A stretch of DNA of 64,000 nt from Motilibacter deserti (GCF_011250635.1 NZ_JAANNP010000001.1:776933-840932), one strand, 5' to 3'. Numbered from the stretch's first letter, positions 1 to 9,818 are shown. Numbers and translations are program-made. Notes: generated from the sequence alone by a model not told the origin.

Positions 1-593
<593 letters not shown>

Positions 594-657
594 TCAGTCC
601 AGCACCTGCGCAGGCTCCGCCCGCGTACCAGGGTCGCAACGGCCCGTCCGCGGGCAA

Positions 658-1083
658 CTATTCCGCAGCGGGGGCCTGGTCCACGACCTCGACCGGCTCC
701 TCCGTCACGGCCCCGTCCACGATCCGGTAGGAACGGAACTCGGCCGTGTCGGGCTCCCGCGTCGACACCAGCACGTAGTGGGCGCCCGGCTCCTGCGCCA
801 GGTTGATGTCCGTACGCGAGGGATAGGCCTCGGTCGCCGTGTGGGAGTGGTAGATCACCACCGGCTCCTCGTCACGGTCGTCCATCTCGCGCCAGACCCG
901 CAGCTGCTCCATCGAGTCGAACTCGTAGAACGTGGGCGAGCGGGCGGCGTTGAGCATCTCGATCACGCGCTCGGGGCGGTCGCTGCCGGCAGGGCCGGCG
1001 ACCACGCCGCACGCCTCGTCGGGGTGGTCGCGCCGGGCGTGCGCGAGAATCGCGTCGTACGCGGCGCGGTCGATACGCAGCAC
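658..1083 (-). CDS. mec: Mec, JAMM/Mov34 metallopeptidase releasing cysteine from CysO
   Basis: A 141-residue JAMM zinc isopeptidase. The full metal motif is visible: E23 in DEACG, then H79-S-H81 and D92 in HSHTATEAYPSRTD (HxHx10D). The family cleaves the CysO-cysteine adduct. The start is a GTG at 1083 with no ribosome site. It lies 6 nt after TAGGCT, so a leaderless transcript is likely. In M. tuberculosis a P1-family amidohydrolase gene (Rv1333) stands between the DUF2017 homologue and mec. Here mec follows DUF2017 directly with a 9-nt gap. Confidence 0.93.
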   Translation of the reverse strand: MLRIDRAAYDAILAHARRDHPDEACGVVAGPAGSDRPERVIEMLNAARSPTFYEFDSMEQLRVWREMDDRDEEPVVIYHSHTATEAYPSRTDINLAQEPGAHYVLVSTREPDTAEFRSYRIVDGAVTEEPVEVVDQAPAAE

Positions 1084-1096
1084 GCCCCCAGCCTAG
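1081..1096 (-). promoter_or_regulatory. Leaderless promoter of mec inside the DUF2017 stop codon
   Basis: Read on the minus strand the sequence is CTAGGCTGGGGGCGTG. TAGGCT (1095-1090) fits the actinobacterial -10 pattern TANNNT, and the GTG of mec follows after 6 nt, so transcription should begin at or next to the start codon. The first three bases of the -10 box are the TAG stop of DUF2017. The same 16 bases occur before clpS at 2021-2036. The -10 role is inferred from position and sequence. Confidence 0.65.
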
Positions 1097-1686
1097 TTGC
1101 GCCCTCCACGGACGCCGCCGCCGCCCGCCGCGGGGTCGCCCATCGCCTGCACGAGCATCTCCTGCAGCCAGGTCAGGTGGTCGTAGACCGCGAACGCGTA
1201 GGCCAGCGGGTCGTCCTCGGCCAGCGCCGACGCCCGCTCGTCCCAGTCCTCGCTCACCCCGAGCCGCGTCCCCAGCGCGAGCCGCACGTCGTTGAGCGCG
1301 CCCAGCCACGCCAGCGCCTGCCGCTCGTCGAGGTGGCGGGAGCCGTCGGCCGCGTCGAGCGAGGCGAGGGCCACCCGGGCCGCGTCCCGCTTGCGCTCGC
1401 GCAGCCCGCGCTCGGTGTAGCGGCGGAACTCCCCCGCCGCCTGCTCGTCGTCGACGTACGCGTCGGGCAGCAGGCGGCGCAGCGCCGGGTCCTTCGGCGG
1501 CGTCGTCGAGACCCCGATGCCGAGCGCGGCCGCGAGCGGGTCCTCCGGCGTCGTGTCGTCCTCGCCGTCGGCCAGCAGCTCGAGCACGTCGGTCAGGACG
1601 GCGCGCAGCAGCTGCTGCTCGACCTCGTCGAACCGGGCCTCGATCGTGCCGTCGCTGCGCTTGCGGAACTTCTGCCGCGGGCTCAT
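1093..1686 (-). CDS. DUF2017 family protein
   Basis: A 197-residue soluble protein, rich in charged residues and largely helical in appearance, with the sequence character of DUF2017. It follows clpS by 34 nt and precedes mec. The same clpS-DUF2017 pairing occurs in mycobacteria (Rv1331-Rv1332). No catalytic motif is seen. The constant pairing with ClpS suggests a role near ClpS/ClpCP proteolysis, but no function is established. The ATG at 1686 begins MSPRQKFRKRSDG. Confidence 0.88.
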   Translation of the reverse strand: MSPRQKFRKRSDGTIEARFDEVEQQLLRAVLTDVLELLADGEDDTTPEDPLAAALGIGVSTTPPKDPALRRLLPDAYVDDEQAAGEFRRYTERGLRERKRDAARVALASLDAADGSRHLDERQALAWLGALNDVRLALGTRLGVSEDWDERASALAEDDPLAYAFAVYDHLTWLQEMLVQAMGDPAAGGGGVRGGRN

Positions 1687-1720
1687 GGGCGCCCCCCGTC
1701 GCTTCCGGGCCGGACCGTCC

Positions 1721-2023
1721 TCACGTGTCGTGCTGGAGCGTGGCCCAGAGCCCGTAGCCGTGCATGGCCTCCACGTCGCGCTCCATCTCCTCGCGCGAGC
1801 CGTTGGACACGACCGCCCGGCCCTTGTGGTGGACGTCCAGCATGAGCTCGGTGGCCTTCTCCTTGGAGTAGCCGAAGTACTGCTGGAAGACCCAGGTGAC
1901 GTACGACATGAGGTTGACCGGGTCGTTCCAGACGAGCGTCACCCACGGCTTGTCGAGCCGGACGACGACGTCCTCCTCCAGGCCTGACTCGGGCCGCTCG
2001 GTCTCGACGGGAGCGGTGGACAC
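1721..2023 (-). CDS. clpS: ClpS, adaptor for ATP-dependent Clp protease
   Basis: A 100-residue adaptor. The family core is clear: [16 protein letters not shown] near the N-terminus (the N-degron pocket region), then HHKGRAVV and a C-terminal segment that docks to the Clp ATPase. ClpS brings N-end-rule substrates to ClpCP or ClpAP. It is the first gene of the clpS-DUF2017-mec-cysO-cysM run and is divergent from pncB, as in mycobacteria. The GTG start at 2023 has no ribosome site and lies 6 nt after TAGGCT, so it is probably leaderless. Confidence 0.95.
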   Translation of the reverse strand: MSTAPVETERPESGLEEDVVVRLDKPWVTLVWNDPVNLMSYVTWVFQQYFGYSKEKATELMLDVHHKGRAVVSNGSREEMERDVEAMHGYGLWATLQHDT

Positions 2024-2036
2024 GCCCCCAGCCTAG
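2021..2036 (-). promoter_or_regulatory. Leaderless promoter of clpS
   Basis: The minus strand reads CTAGGCTGGGGGCGTG: -10 box TAGGCT (2035-2030), 6-nt spacer, then the clpS GTG. It matches the mec promoter region at 1081-1096 in all 16 bases. Confidence 0.7.
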
Positions 2037-2099
2037 ACATCGGGCGCCCCGGCACCCCCGCGCCGGGCGCCCGCGCCGCGCCGGGCCGAGCCCGAGCCG

Positions 2100-2105
2100 T
2101 ACGCT
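2100..2105 (+). promoter_or_regulatory. -10 box of pncB (leaderless)
   Basis: TACGCT (TANNNT pattern) ends 6 nt before the GTG start of pncB at 2112. No Shine-Dalgarno sequence lies between. With the clpS box at 2030-2035 it forms a compact divergent promoter pair inside an 88-bp gap. Confidence 0.55.
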
Positions 2106-2111
2106 CCGGCC

Positions 2112-3446
2112 GTGGGAAACGCGACGCACAGTGACCCGGCCGCGCCGCCGCCGAGCGGCTCCACCGCGCTGCTGACCGACCACTACGAGCTGACGATGCT
2201 GCAGGGCGCGCTGCGCTCGGGCACCGCGCACCGTCGGTGCGTCTTCGAGGTCTTCGCCCGCCGGCTGCCGGAGGGCCGCCGCTACGGCGTCGTGGCCGGG
2301 ACCGGCCGGCTGCTCGACGCGCTGGAGGCGTTCCGCTTCGGCCCCGCTGAGCTCGAGCTCCTCGAGCGGGCCGGCCTGGACCGGGCGACCGTCGAGGCCG
2401 TCTCGGGCTACCGCTTCACGGGCGACATCTGGGGCTACGGCGAGGGCGAGACGTACGTGCCCGGCTCCCCGCTGCTCGTGGTCGAGGGGACGTTCGCCGA
2501 GGCCGTCCTGCTCGAGACGCTGATCCTGTCGATCCTCAACTTCGACAGCGCCGTGGCGTCGGCCGCCAGCCGCATGACGTGCGCGTCGTCCGGGCGCCCC
2601 TGCATCGAGATGGGCTCGCGGCGGGCGCACGAGCAGGCCGCGGTGGCGGCGGCGCGGGCCGCGTACATCTCCGGCTTCGCCACCACGTCGAACCTCGAGG
2701 CCTCCCGCCGCTACGGCGTCCCGTCCGCGGGCACGAGCGCGCACGCCTTCACGCTGCTGCACGACGACGAGGAGTCCGCGTTCCGCGCGCAGGTGGCCGC
2801 CCTCGGCCCCGGGACGACGCTGCTCGTGGACACCTACGACGTGATGCGCGGCGTCCGCCGGGCCGTCGCCGCCGCCGGCACCTCGCTCGGCGCCGTCCGG
2901 CTCGACTCCGGGGACCTCATCACCCAGGCCAAGGAGGTCCGCGAGCTGCTGGACTCCCTCGGCGCCACCGAGACCAAGATCCTCGTGACGAGCGACCTGG
3001 ACGAGTACGCCCTGGCCGCGATGGCGGCGGCCCCGGTCGACGGGTACGGCGTCGGCACCTCGCTGGTCACCGGCAGCGGCGCGCCCACCGCCGGGCTGGT
3101 CTACAAGCTCACGGCGCGAGCGCGCTCGCTCGATCCGGGCGCCCCGCTCGAGCCGGTGGCGAAGGCGTCGGCGGGCAAGCCGAGCCGCGGCGGGCGCAAG
3201 TGGGCCGCCCGCCGCTACGACGAGCAGGGCGTCGCCCGCCAGGAGGTCATCGGGCTCGGCTCGCAGCCTCCCGCCGACGAGCCGGGGCGCCCGCTCCTGC
3301 GCCACCTGGTGCGCCAGGGCGAGGTCATCGGTCGCGAGCCGCTCGACGCGGCCCGCAGCCGGCACGGCGAGTCGCTCGGCGAGCTGCCGCCGCACGCCCG
3401 CCAGCTGTCCAAGGGCGAGGCGGCGCTGGAGACCGTCTACGTCTGA
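2112..3446 (+). CDS. pncB: Nicotinate phosphoribosyltransferase
   Basis: A 444-residue enzyme of the NAD salvage (Preiss-Handler) pathway, making nicotinate mononucleotide from nicotinate and PRPP with ATP use. Family marks are LLTDHYELTMLQG at the N-terminus, SRRAHEQAA and SGFATTSN in the middle, GTSAHAF with H211 as the expected phosphorylated histidine, and VRLDSGDL in the PRPP-binding half. The GTG start is supported by TACGCT 6 nt upstream. It is divergent from clpS, the same arrangement as pncB1 (Rv1330c) and clpS in M. tuberculosis. Confidence 0.95.
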   Translation: MGNATHSDPAAPPPSGSTALLTDHYELTMLQGALRSGTAHRRCVFEVFARRLPEGRRYGVVAGTGRLLDALEAFRFGPAELELLERAGLDRATVEAVSGYRFTGDIWGYGEGETYVPGSPLLVVEGTFAEAVLLETLILSILNFDSAVASAASRMTCASSGRPCIEMGSRRAHEQAAVAAARAAYISGFATTSNLEASRRYGVPSAGTSAHAFTLLHDDEESAFRAQVAALGPGTTLLVDTYDVMRGVRRAVAAAGTSLGAVRLDSGDLITQAKEVRELLDSLGATETKILVTSDLDEYALAAMAAAPVDGYGVGTSLVTGSGAPTAGLVYKLTARARSLDPGAPLEPVAKASAGKPSRGGRKWAARRYDEQGVARQEVIGLGSQPPADEPGRPLLRHLVRQGEVIGREPLDAARSRHGESLGELPPHARQLSKGEAALETVYV

Positions 3447-3492
3447 GCGCCGGCGGGCGAGGGGCGGGCGGGGCCGGCGCCCCGCCCGCGCC

Positions 3493-4497
3493 TCACAGCA
3501 CGACGAAGGACGTGACGGCGTAGGCCAGCGCGGCCACGAGGGCGGCCATCGGCAGGGTGAGGACCCAGGCGGACGCGATGCTCCCGGCCACGCCCCACCG
3601 GACAGCGGACAGCCGCCGCGTCGCCCCGACGCCCATGATCGAGCTCGTGGTCACGTGGGTCGTGGAGACGGGCAGCCCGTAGTGCGAGGTGGTGTAGAGC
3701 ACCGCCGACGCCACCGTCTGGGCCGCGAAGCCCGAGGTGTTGTCGAACTTGATGACCCGGCGGCCGAGGGTGCGCATGATGCGCCAGCCGCCGGAGTAGG
3801 TGCCCAGGCTGATCGCGAGGGCGCAGGAGATGACCACCCAGAACGGGACCACGTAGTCGCCGGACGCGTCCAGGTGGCCCGTGACGACGAGGGCGAGCGT
3901 GATGACGCCCATCGTCTTCTGCGCGTCCTGCAGGCCGTGGCCGAGCGACATGGCGGCCGCGGCCACGATCTGCCCGCGCTTGAACAGGGAGTTGGCCCGG
4001 TGCGGGTTCATCCGCCGGAACAGCCAGAGCAGCAACAGCATGAACAGGAAGCCGAGCGCGAAGCCCCCGAGCGGCGAGACGACCATGGGGATCACGACCT
4101 TGTCCAGGATCCCGTTCCACTTCACGTCGATCCCGCCCGCGAGCCCGGCGCCGACCAGCCCGCCGATCAGGGCGTGCGAGGAGGACGAGGGCAGGCCGAA
4201 GTACCACGTGATGAGGTTCCACACGATCGCGCCGACGAGCGCGGCGAAGACGACCGTGAGCCCGTGCGCCCCGTCGTCCGGGGTGTCGATGATCCCCTTG
4301 CCGACCGTCGCGGCGACCTTCGTGGAGATCAGCGCGCCGACGAGGTTCATCACCGCCGCGAGCGCGAGGGCCGCGCGCGGTGTGAGGGCCCTGGTCGAGA
4401 CCGAGGTCGCGATCGCGTTGGCCGCGTCGTGGAAGCCGTTGGTGTAGTCGAAGCCGAGGGCGACGACGATGATGATGACGAGCCCGAGCATCTCCAC
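3493..4497 (-). CDS. pit: PiT-family inorganic phosphate transporter
   Basis: A 334-residue multi-pass membrane protein with both PiT signature repeats: GFDYTNGFHDAANAIATSV near the N-terminus and SLGHGLQDAQKTMGV in the second half. These ion-coupled permeases take up phosphate. The GTG at 4497 is preferred because AAGGAG (4514-4509) lies 11 nt upstream; ATG 4491 is an alternative. The start is 5 nt after the end of the DUF47 gene, so the two form an operon in the usual accessory-then-permease order. Both genes point toward pncB, whose 3' end is 46 bp away. Confidence 0.94.
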   Translation of the reverse strand: MEMLGLVIIIVVALGFDYTNGFHDAANAIATSVSTRALTPRAALALAAVMNLVGALISTKVAATVGKGIIDTPDDGAHGLTVVFAALVGAIVWNLITWYFGLPSSSSHALIGGLVGAGLAGGIDVKWNGILDKVVIPMVVSPLGGFALGFLFMLLLLWLFRRMNPHRANSLFKRGQIVAAAAMSLGHGLQDAQKTMGVITLALVVTGHLDASGDYVVPFWVVISCALAISLGTYSGGWRIMRTLGRRVIKFDNTSGFAAQTVASAVLYTTSHYGLPVSTTHVTTSSIMGVGATRRLSAVRWGVAGSIASAWVLTLPMAALVAALAYAVTSFVVL

Positions 4498-4502
4498 CCG
4501 GG

Positions 4503-5126
4503 TCAGCTCTCCTTGGCCACGACCGTCTGGACCACGTCGGCCACGTGCTCGAGCGCGTCCGCGGCCTCCTCGAGGTGGTCGATGACGTCCTTGTACTTCA
4601 TCAGCGTGACCGCGTTGGCGCCCTCGTCCCGGAACAGGCCCGCGATCATCCGGCGGTAGAGCCGGTCGGCCTCGTTCTCGATCCGGTTGACCTCGATCCA
4701 ATAGTCCTCGAGGCCGGACATCGTGCGCAGCTTCGGCATCGCCTCGGCCGTCCGCTCCGCCCCCTCGACCAGCAGCCGCGCGACCTCGACGGCCTCTGGC
4801 GGCAGGCCGTCCACTCCGTAGAGCACGATCAGGTCGCCGGCCTCCTCGAGGAAGTCCAGGACGTCGTCGATGCGGCTGGCGAGCCGGTAGATGTCCTCGC
4901 GGTCGAACGGCGTGACGAAGGTCGAGTTGACCGCCTTGAGGATGCGGTGGGTGATCTCGTCACCCTGGTGCTCGGCGTCCCGCAGCCGCTCGTGTATCGC
5001 CGGGCGCTGCACCGCCGGGGCCGAGACCAGCTCGGCGCCGATCCGCGTCGCCGTGACGAGGTTGGTGGCCGCCTCCGTGAACAGGTCGTAGAACACTGGT
5101 TCACGGGGCCTCAACCGAAAGGCCAC
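4503..5126 (-). CDS. DUF47/PhoU-like partner of the PiT transporter
   Basis: A 207-residue helical protein resembling the two-repeat PhoU fold: acidic helices such as DAEHQGDEITHRI, DREDIYRLASRIDDVLDFLEE and NRIENEADRLYRR carry metal-binding E/D-xxx-D patterns. DUF47 proteins are encoded with Pit transporters and are thought to control them. The GTG at 5126 has AAGGGGAAGAGG just upstream; an ATG at 5159 would add 11 unlikely residues. No transmembrane segment is present, so it should be cytosolic or peripheral at the membrane. Confidence 0.92.
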   Translation of the reverse strand: MAFRLRPREPVFYDLFTEAATNLVTATRIGAELVSAPAVQRPAIHERLRDAEHQGDEITHRILKAVNSTFVTPFDREDIYRLASRIDDVLDFLEEAGDLIVLYGVDGLPPEAVEVARLLVEGAERTAEAMPKLRTMSGLEDYWIEVNRIENEADRLYRRMIAGLFRDEGANAVTLMKYKDVIDHLEEAADALEHVADVVQTVVAKES

Positions 5127-5231
5127 GTCCTCTTCCCCTTCCGTTAACCGTCGGCCCAAGGGTGCACCACGCCCGCGCGGGCCTCCCGGCAGGGTCGGCC
5201 TCCCGCGGGGGCCGCAGCTGCAGCGTCGTGC

Positions 5232-6482
5232 CTAGCGGACGGGGTCCTCGTCGGCGGCGTGGTGGTCGCCGCCCGGGGGAAGCGGGGCCGGCGCGTGGGC
5301 CACCGCGTGCGCGGGGGCGTACGCGTCCGAGCCGCGGCCCTCGGGCACCTCCTCCTGCCGGTCGGGCGCCTCGGCGCCGACGACCCTTCCGCCGGCCTCG
5401 TCGGCCTCGTCCTGGGCCGCGCCCTCCTCCTCCACGCCGATCTCGGCGAGCTGGCGGCGGAAGGTGTAGCGCATGATGACCTTGAGGGCGGCCGCGACCG
5501 GGAGCGCGGTCAGGGCTCCGACGAAGCCGGCGAGGCTCACCCCGCACAGGACCGCGATGAAGGCCGCCACCGGGCTGAGGTTGACCGAGCGGGAGAAGAC
5601 GCGCGGGGCGATGACGTAGTTCTCCAGCTGCTGGTACGCGAGCAGCAGCGCGAACACGATGAGCCCCGTCGTCAGCGACTCGGTGAGGGCGACCAGCGTC
5701 ACGATGATCGCGCCGATCGTCGCGCCGATCTGCGGCACCGCGTCGAACAGCGCCACCGAGATGCCGAGCACCGCGGCGTACGGGACACCGAGCACCTCGA
5801 GGACGACGAACGCGAAGGTGCCCGCGCAGAGGCAGACGGTGAGCTGGCCGGTGACGTAGCCGCCGACCTTGGCGAGCGCCTCCTCCATGACGTCGACGCG
5901 CTCCTCGTTGCCGAGCGCCCGGTGTGCGAACGCCCGCATGCGGGGCAGCGCCATCATGAAGTAGACCATCAGCGCCAGCACCGTGAGCAGGCTGAAGACG
6001 CCGCCGATGAAGGACGTGATGACGTCGACGGCGGTCTGCAGGCTGGAGGCGACGTAGCCGGGAAGCGAGCTCAGCGAGTCCTGCAGCCGCTGCTGGATGT
6101 CGGACTCGTCGACCCACTCCGCGACCGTCTCGTTGCGCTCGGCGAGCCGCTGGATCAGGTCGGGCAGGTCCTGGACCAGCCCGCTCAGCTCGTTGACGGC
6201 GGGCGTCACCGCGTACGCGATGAACAGCGCGAGCAGCCCGATGATCCCGAGCAGGAAGACGAGGACGGCCAGGCCGCGGCGCAGCCCCGCGCGCTCGAGC
6301 CGGCGGATCACCGGGTCGAAGCCGACCGCGAGGAACAGGCCGAGGAACACGGCGACGACGACCGAGCGCAGCTGGTAGACGAAGTACGCCAGCAGCAGGG
6401 TCGCGAGGACGACGACCGTCGCCTTGGCGACCCAGGCCAACGAGCGGTTCGGACGTGCCGGGCCCGGGACGGCGGTACTCAT
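5232..6482 (-). CDS. AI-2E family transporter-like membrane protein
   Basis: A 416-residue protein with the family pattern: two to three N-terminal membrane helices, a periplasmic-facing segment around residues 95-150 (LVQDLPDLIQRLAERNETV), then five more helices including FDAVPQIGATIGAII and LENYVIAPRVFSRSVNLSP. Members include AI-2 exporters and sodium/proton antiporters, so the substrate cannot be set. The last 75 residues are hydrophilic, with Pro, Ala and His, and look disordered. The gene stands alone between the DUF47 gene and the helicase. Confidence 0.9.
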   Translation of the reverse strand: MSTAVPGPARPNRSLAWVAKATVVVLATLLLAYFVYQLRSVVVAVFLGLFLAVGFDPVIRRLERAGLRRGLAVLVFLLGIIGLLALFIAYAVTPAVNELSGLVQDLPDLIQRLAERNETVAEWVDESDIQQRLQDSLSSLPGYVASSLQTAVDVITSFIGGVFSLLTVLALMVYFMMALPRMRAFAHRALGNEERVDVMEEALAKVGGYVTGQLTVCLCAGTFAFVVLEVLGVPYAAVLGISVALFDAVPQIGATIGAIIVTLVALTESLTTGLIVFALLLAYQQLENYVIAPRVFSRSVNLSPVAAFIAVLCGVSLAGFVGALTALPVAAALKVIMRYTFRRQLAEIGVEEEGAAQDEADEAGGRVVGAEAPDRQEEVPEGRGSDAYAPAHAVAHAPAPLPPGGDHHAADEDPVR

Positions 6483-6567
6483 GGCTGCGATCCTGCCAGG
6501 GGCGCGGGGCGTGCCCGCGGCGGCGCGGCGTAGGGCGCGGCCCGACGGAGGAGGCGGGCTCCCGCCC

Positions 6568-8349
6568 CTACGCCAGCCGGCGCCCCTTCGCGTGCCAGTC
6601 GCGGATCGCGTCGATGCGCGCCTGCACCTGCTCCGCGGAGGCCTTGACCGTCGGCGGCCCGCCGCACGTGCGCCGCAGCTCGCCGTGGATCACGCCGTGC
6701 GGCTGCCCGGTCCGGTGGTGCCAGGCGGCGACGAGGGCGTTGAGCTCCTTGCGCAGGCCCGCGAGCTTGTCGGCGTCGAGCATCGGGGTGGCCGGCGCCG
6801 GCGCGGGCTCCGGGACGGTCGCCTTGCGGCCCTTCGCCAGCTGCTCGGCCTGGCGCTGCTTGAGCAGCTGCGACACCTGCTCGGGCTCGAGCAGGCCGGG
6901 CAGCCCGAGGTAGTCCTGCTCCTCCGCGGAGCCGACCTCGGCCTGCAGGCCGAACTCGCCGCCGTCGAAGAGCACGCCGTGGAAGGTCGCCTCGGACTCG
7001 AGGGACTCGAACGACAGCGCCTCCTGCCCGCCGTCCGGGCTGTCGCGCTGCCGGTTGGCCTCCTGCAGCAGGGCGGCCTCGGGGTCGTAGTCGCCCTCCT
7101 TGACCGGCTTGTCCAGGGCGTGGTCGCGCTCGCGCTCCATCGAGTTGGCGTGCTCGAGCAGGATCGGGACGGTCGGCAGGAAGACCGACGCCGTCTCGCC
7201 GCGCTTGCGGGCGCGGACGAAGCGGCCGATCGCCTGGGCGAAGAACAGCGGCGTGGAGTAGCTCGTCGCGTAGACCCCGACGGCGAGCCGCGGCACGTCC
7301 ACTCCCTCGGAGACCATGCGGACGGCGACCATCCAGCGCGACGTCGACGCGCTGAACTCGGCGATCCGCTTGGAGGCGGTCGGGTCGTCGGAGAGCACGA
7401 CCGTGGGCGCCTCGCCGCAGATCGCCCGCAGCCGGGCGGCGTAGGCGCGGGCCGTGGAGTGGTCGGACGCGATCACCAGCCCGCCGGCGTCGGGGACGTG
7501 CCGGCGTACCTCGGTGAGGCGCTTGTCCGCGGCGCTGAGCACCTGCGGCACCCAGTTGCCGTAGGGGTCGAGCGCGGTGCGCCACGCCTGCGACGTGAGG
7601 TCCTTGGTGAGCTGGTCCCCGCCGAGCGAGGCGGAGATCTCGTCGCCGGCCGAGGTCCGCCAGCGCATGTTGCCGCCGTAGGCCAGGAAGATCACCGGCC
7701 GGACGACGCCGTCGCGCAGCGCGTTGCCGTAGCCGTAGGAGTAGTCGCTCACCGACTTGCGCACGCCGTCGTGGTCCGGGGCGTACGTGACGAACGGGAT
7801 CGGCGAGGTGTCCGACCGGAACGGCGTGCCAGTCAGGGACAGCCGGCGGCGCGCGGGGTCGAAGGCCTCGCGGACGGCGTCACCCCACGACAGCGCGTCG
7901 CCGGCGTGGTGGACCTCGTCGAGGATGACCAGGGTCGGCCGGGCCTCGGTGCGCGCCCGGTGCAGCATCGGGGCCATCGCGACCTGGGCGTACGTCACCG
8001 CGACGCCGGTCAGCCCGGCGGCGTGCGCTCCCTGGGCGTTCTTGAACTCCGGGTCGAGCGAGATGCCGACCCGCTGGGCCGCCTCGGCCCACTGCCGCTT
8101 GAGGTGCTCGGTCGGCGCGACGACGGTGACGGCCCGCACGACGCCGCTCCCGAGCAGCTCGGTCGCGATGCGCAGGGCGAACGTCGTCTTGCCCGCGCCC
8201 GGGGTAGCGACGGCGAGGAAGTCGCGCGGGCTGCTCTGCAGGTACGCGTCGAGCGCCTCCTGCTGCCAGGCGCGCAGCCGCGGGGCGGTGCCCCAGGGTG
8301 CGCGCGAGGGGTAGGCGGGAGGGAGCGAGGAGGCTGCTGTCGTACTCAT
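6568..8349 (-). CDS. DEAD/DEAH-box superfamily 2 helicase
   Basis: A 593-residue SF2 ATPase. Visible motifs are Walker A ATPGAGKTT (K54), DEVHH (motif II), LTGTPFRS (motif III region) and QAIGRFVRARKRG (motif VI). The closest style is the XPB/RAD25-like and type III restriction-like helicases found in actinobacteria near DUF3039. The last 170 residues are charged, with a repeated Gln/Lys-rich helix and a C-terminal segment holding HRTGQPHGVIHGELRRTCGG, which may be an accessory nucleic-acid domain. TAGCCT lies 10 nt before the ATG, so the leader is very short. A DNA repair role is inferred. Confidence 0.9.
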   Translation of the reverse strand: MSTTAASSLPPAYPSRAPWGTAPRLRAWQQEALDAYLQSSPRDFLAVATPGAGKTTFALRIATELLGSGVVRAVTVVAPTEHLKRQWAEAAQRVGISLDPEFKNAQGAHAAGLTGVAVTYAQVAMAPMLHRARTEARPTLVILDEVHHAGDALSWGDAVREAFDPARRRLSLTGTPFRSDTSPIPFVTYAPDHDGVRKSVSDYSYGYGNALRDGVVRPVIFLAYGGNMRWRTSAGDEISASLGGDQLTKDLTSQAWRTALDPYGNWVPQVLSAADKRLTEVRRHVPDAGGLVIASDHSTARAYAARLRAICGEAPTVVLSDDPTASKRIAEFSASTSRWMVAVRMVSEGVDVPRLAVGVYATSYSTPLFFAQAIGRFVRARKRGETASVFLPTVPILLEHANSMERERDHALDKPVKEGDYDPEAALLQEANRQRDSPDGGQEALSFESLESEATFHGVLFDGGEFGLQAEVGSAEEQDYLGLPGLLEPEQVSQLLKQRQAEQLAKGRKATVPEPAPAPATPMLDADKLAGLRKELNALVAAWHHRTGQPHGVIHGELRRTCGGPPTVKASAEQVQARIDAIRDWHAKGRRLA

Positions 8350-8433
8350 AAGCCCGGGCAGGCTAACCCGGGAACCGTGATCAACATGCCGGGGCGCCGC
8401 GCTGCCCGGCGCGTCGGGCGGGGCGTGGTATCG

Positions 8434-9770
8434 CTACGCCGCGGGCACCAGCGCGCGGCGGCGCGCCGGCCCCAGCCGCCCGGCCAGCGCGGTCCCGACG
8501 AGGGTCACGGCGCCCATCACGGCGAAGACCGTCACGAAGGACGCCGCGCCGAGGCCGGCGTTGACGTGGAGCGCGCTGTGCAGCACGCCCGCCCCGGCGA
8601 TGAGCAGCGTCCCGCCGAGCGCGTCGGACAGCTGCAGCGCGGCCACGTTGGTGCCGCGCTCGGTCTCCTCCGAGCGCTCGAGCAGGAGCACGCTGACGCC
8701 CGAGATCGAGAGCCCCATGCCCAGCCCGGCGAACGCCCACCCGACCGCGGCGAGGGCGGCCGGCACGGCGTCCGCGACGGCGGCGGCGGCCAGCGCGATG
8801 CCGGTCAGCACGGCGAGGGTGCCCACGCGGACGAGGACCGGCCGGCGGGACGCCGAGGACGGGCGCCCCTGCCACAGCGAGCCGCCGGCCCAGCCCACCG
8901 CGGCCGTGGTGAGGGCGAGCCCGGCGACGCCCGGGCTCAGCCCGCGCTGGTCGACGAGCATCAGGGGGACGAAGGCGTCGGCGCCGAAGAACGCGCCCGC
9001 CATGACGCCGCGCAGCAGCACGATGGACGGCACGCCGCGAGCGGCACGCAGCGTCCCAGCCGGCAGCAGCCGGCGCAGCATCGGGGCCATCAGCGCCAGC
9101 CCGACGGCGGCGAGCGGCACGCTCCAGAGGTCGAGCCGCTGCCCGGCGTACTGCAGCAGCACGACGCCGACCGCGAGCAGCCCGGCCTGCCGTACCCGCC
9201 GGCGCGCGTCGCGGGCGGTCATCTCGGGGTCGGTGGGCGGCACGCCCATGGCCGGCAGCGCGACGGCCAGTGCGGCCAGGGCGAGCGGCACGACGCCGAG
9301 GAAGACCCAGCGCCAGGACACCGACTCGGCGAGCCAGCCCGCGACGGGCGGGCCGAGCACGCTCGGCAGCACCCAGCTGGCCGAGAGCAGCCCGAGCGCG
9401 CGCGGCCGCAGCTCTTCGGGGTACGCCGCGGCGACCGCGACGTAGATCGCGACGATGGTGCCGCCGGAGAGCCCCTGGACCGCCCGGCCGAGGACGAAGA
9501 CCGGCATCGACGTCGCGGTGCCCGCGATCAGCAGATGGCGCCCGCGACGACCGCGCGCGGGGAGAAGCGGGTGGAGAGGTCGCCGGCGAGGACCATCGCG
9601 ACGAGCGAGACGACGAGGAACGCGCTGAAGCCCCACGCGTAGAGGGCCCGGCCCTCGAGGTCGTCGGTCACGACCGGCATGGCCGTGGCGACGGCGACGG
9701 CCTCGAACGCGACGGCGAGGACGAGGGCCACGATGCCCGTGGTCAGCCGCAGGTAGGGGCGTGCGAACAC
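8434..9770 (-). pseudogene. MFS transporter (DHA2-like) broken by a frameshift near 9530
   Basis: Two frames together make one major facilitator. The N-terminal part (GTG 9770, GGGGAG just upstream) gives about 80 residues with two helices and the loop LAGDLSTRFSPRAVVAGAIC, then meets TGA at 9528. The other frame resumes at LLIAGTATSMPVFVLGRAVQG and runs clean to 8434 through the remaining helices. Compared with the usual helix 3 about five residues are missing, which fits a loss of 14 nt or a similar indel. The rest is undamaged, so the event is recent or is a sequence error. The predicted activity is multidrug or small-molecule efflux. Confidence 0.8.
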
Positions 9771-9818
9771 GCTCCCCGGCCGGCCGTCCTGGTGCCCGGG
9801 AGGAATTGCCGGGACCGC

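Noticed and set aside
6424-9642. A 1,072-codon open frame on the plus strand opposite the helicase and MFS genes
   Set aside because: Its translation is Arg/Ala/Gly-rich without domains, while the minus strand carries clear motifs. It is a codon-bias shadow typical of very GC-rich DNA.
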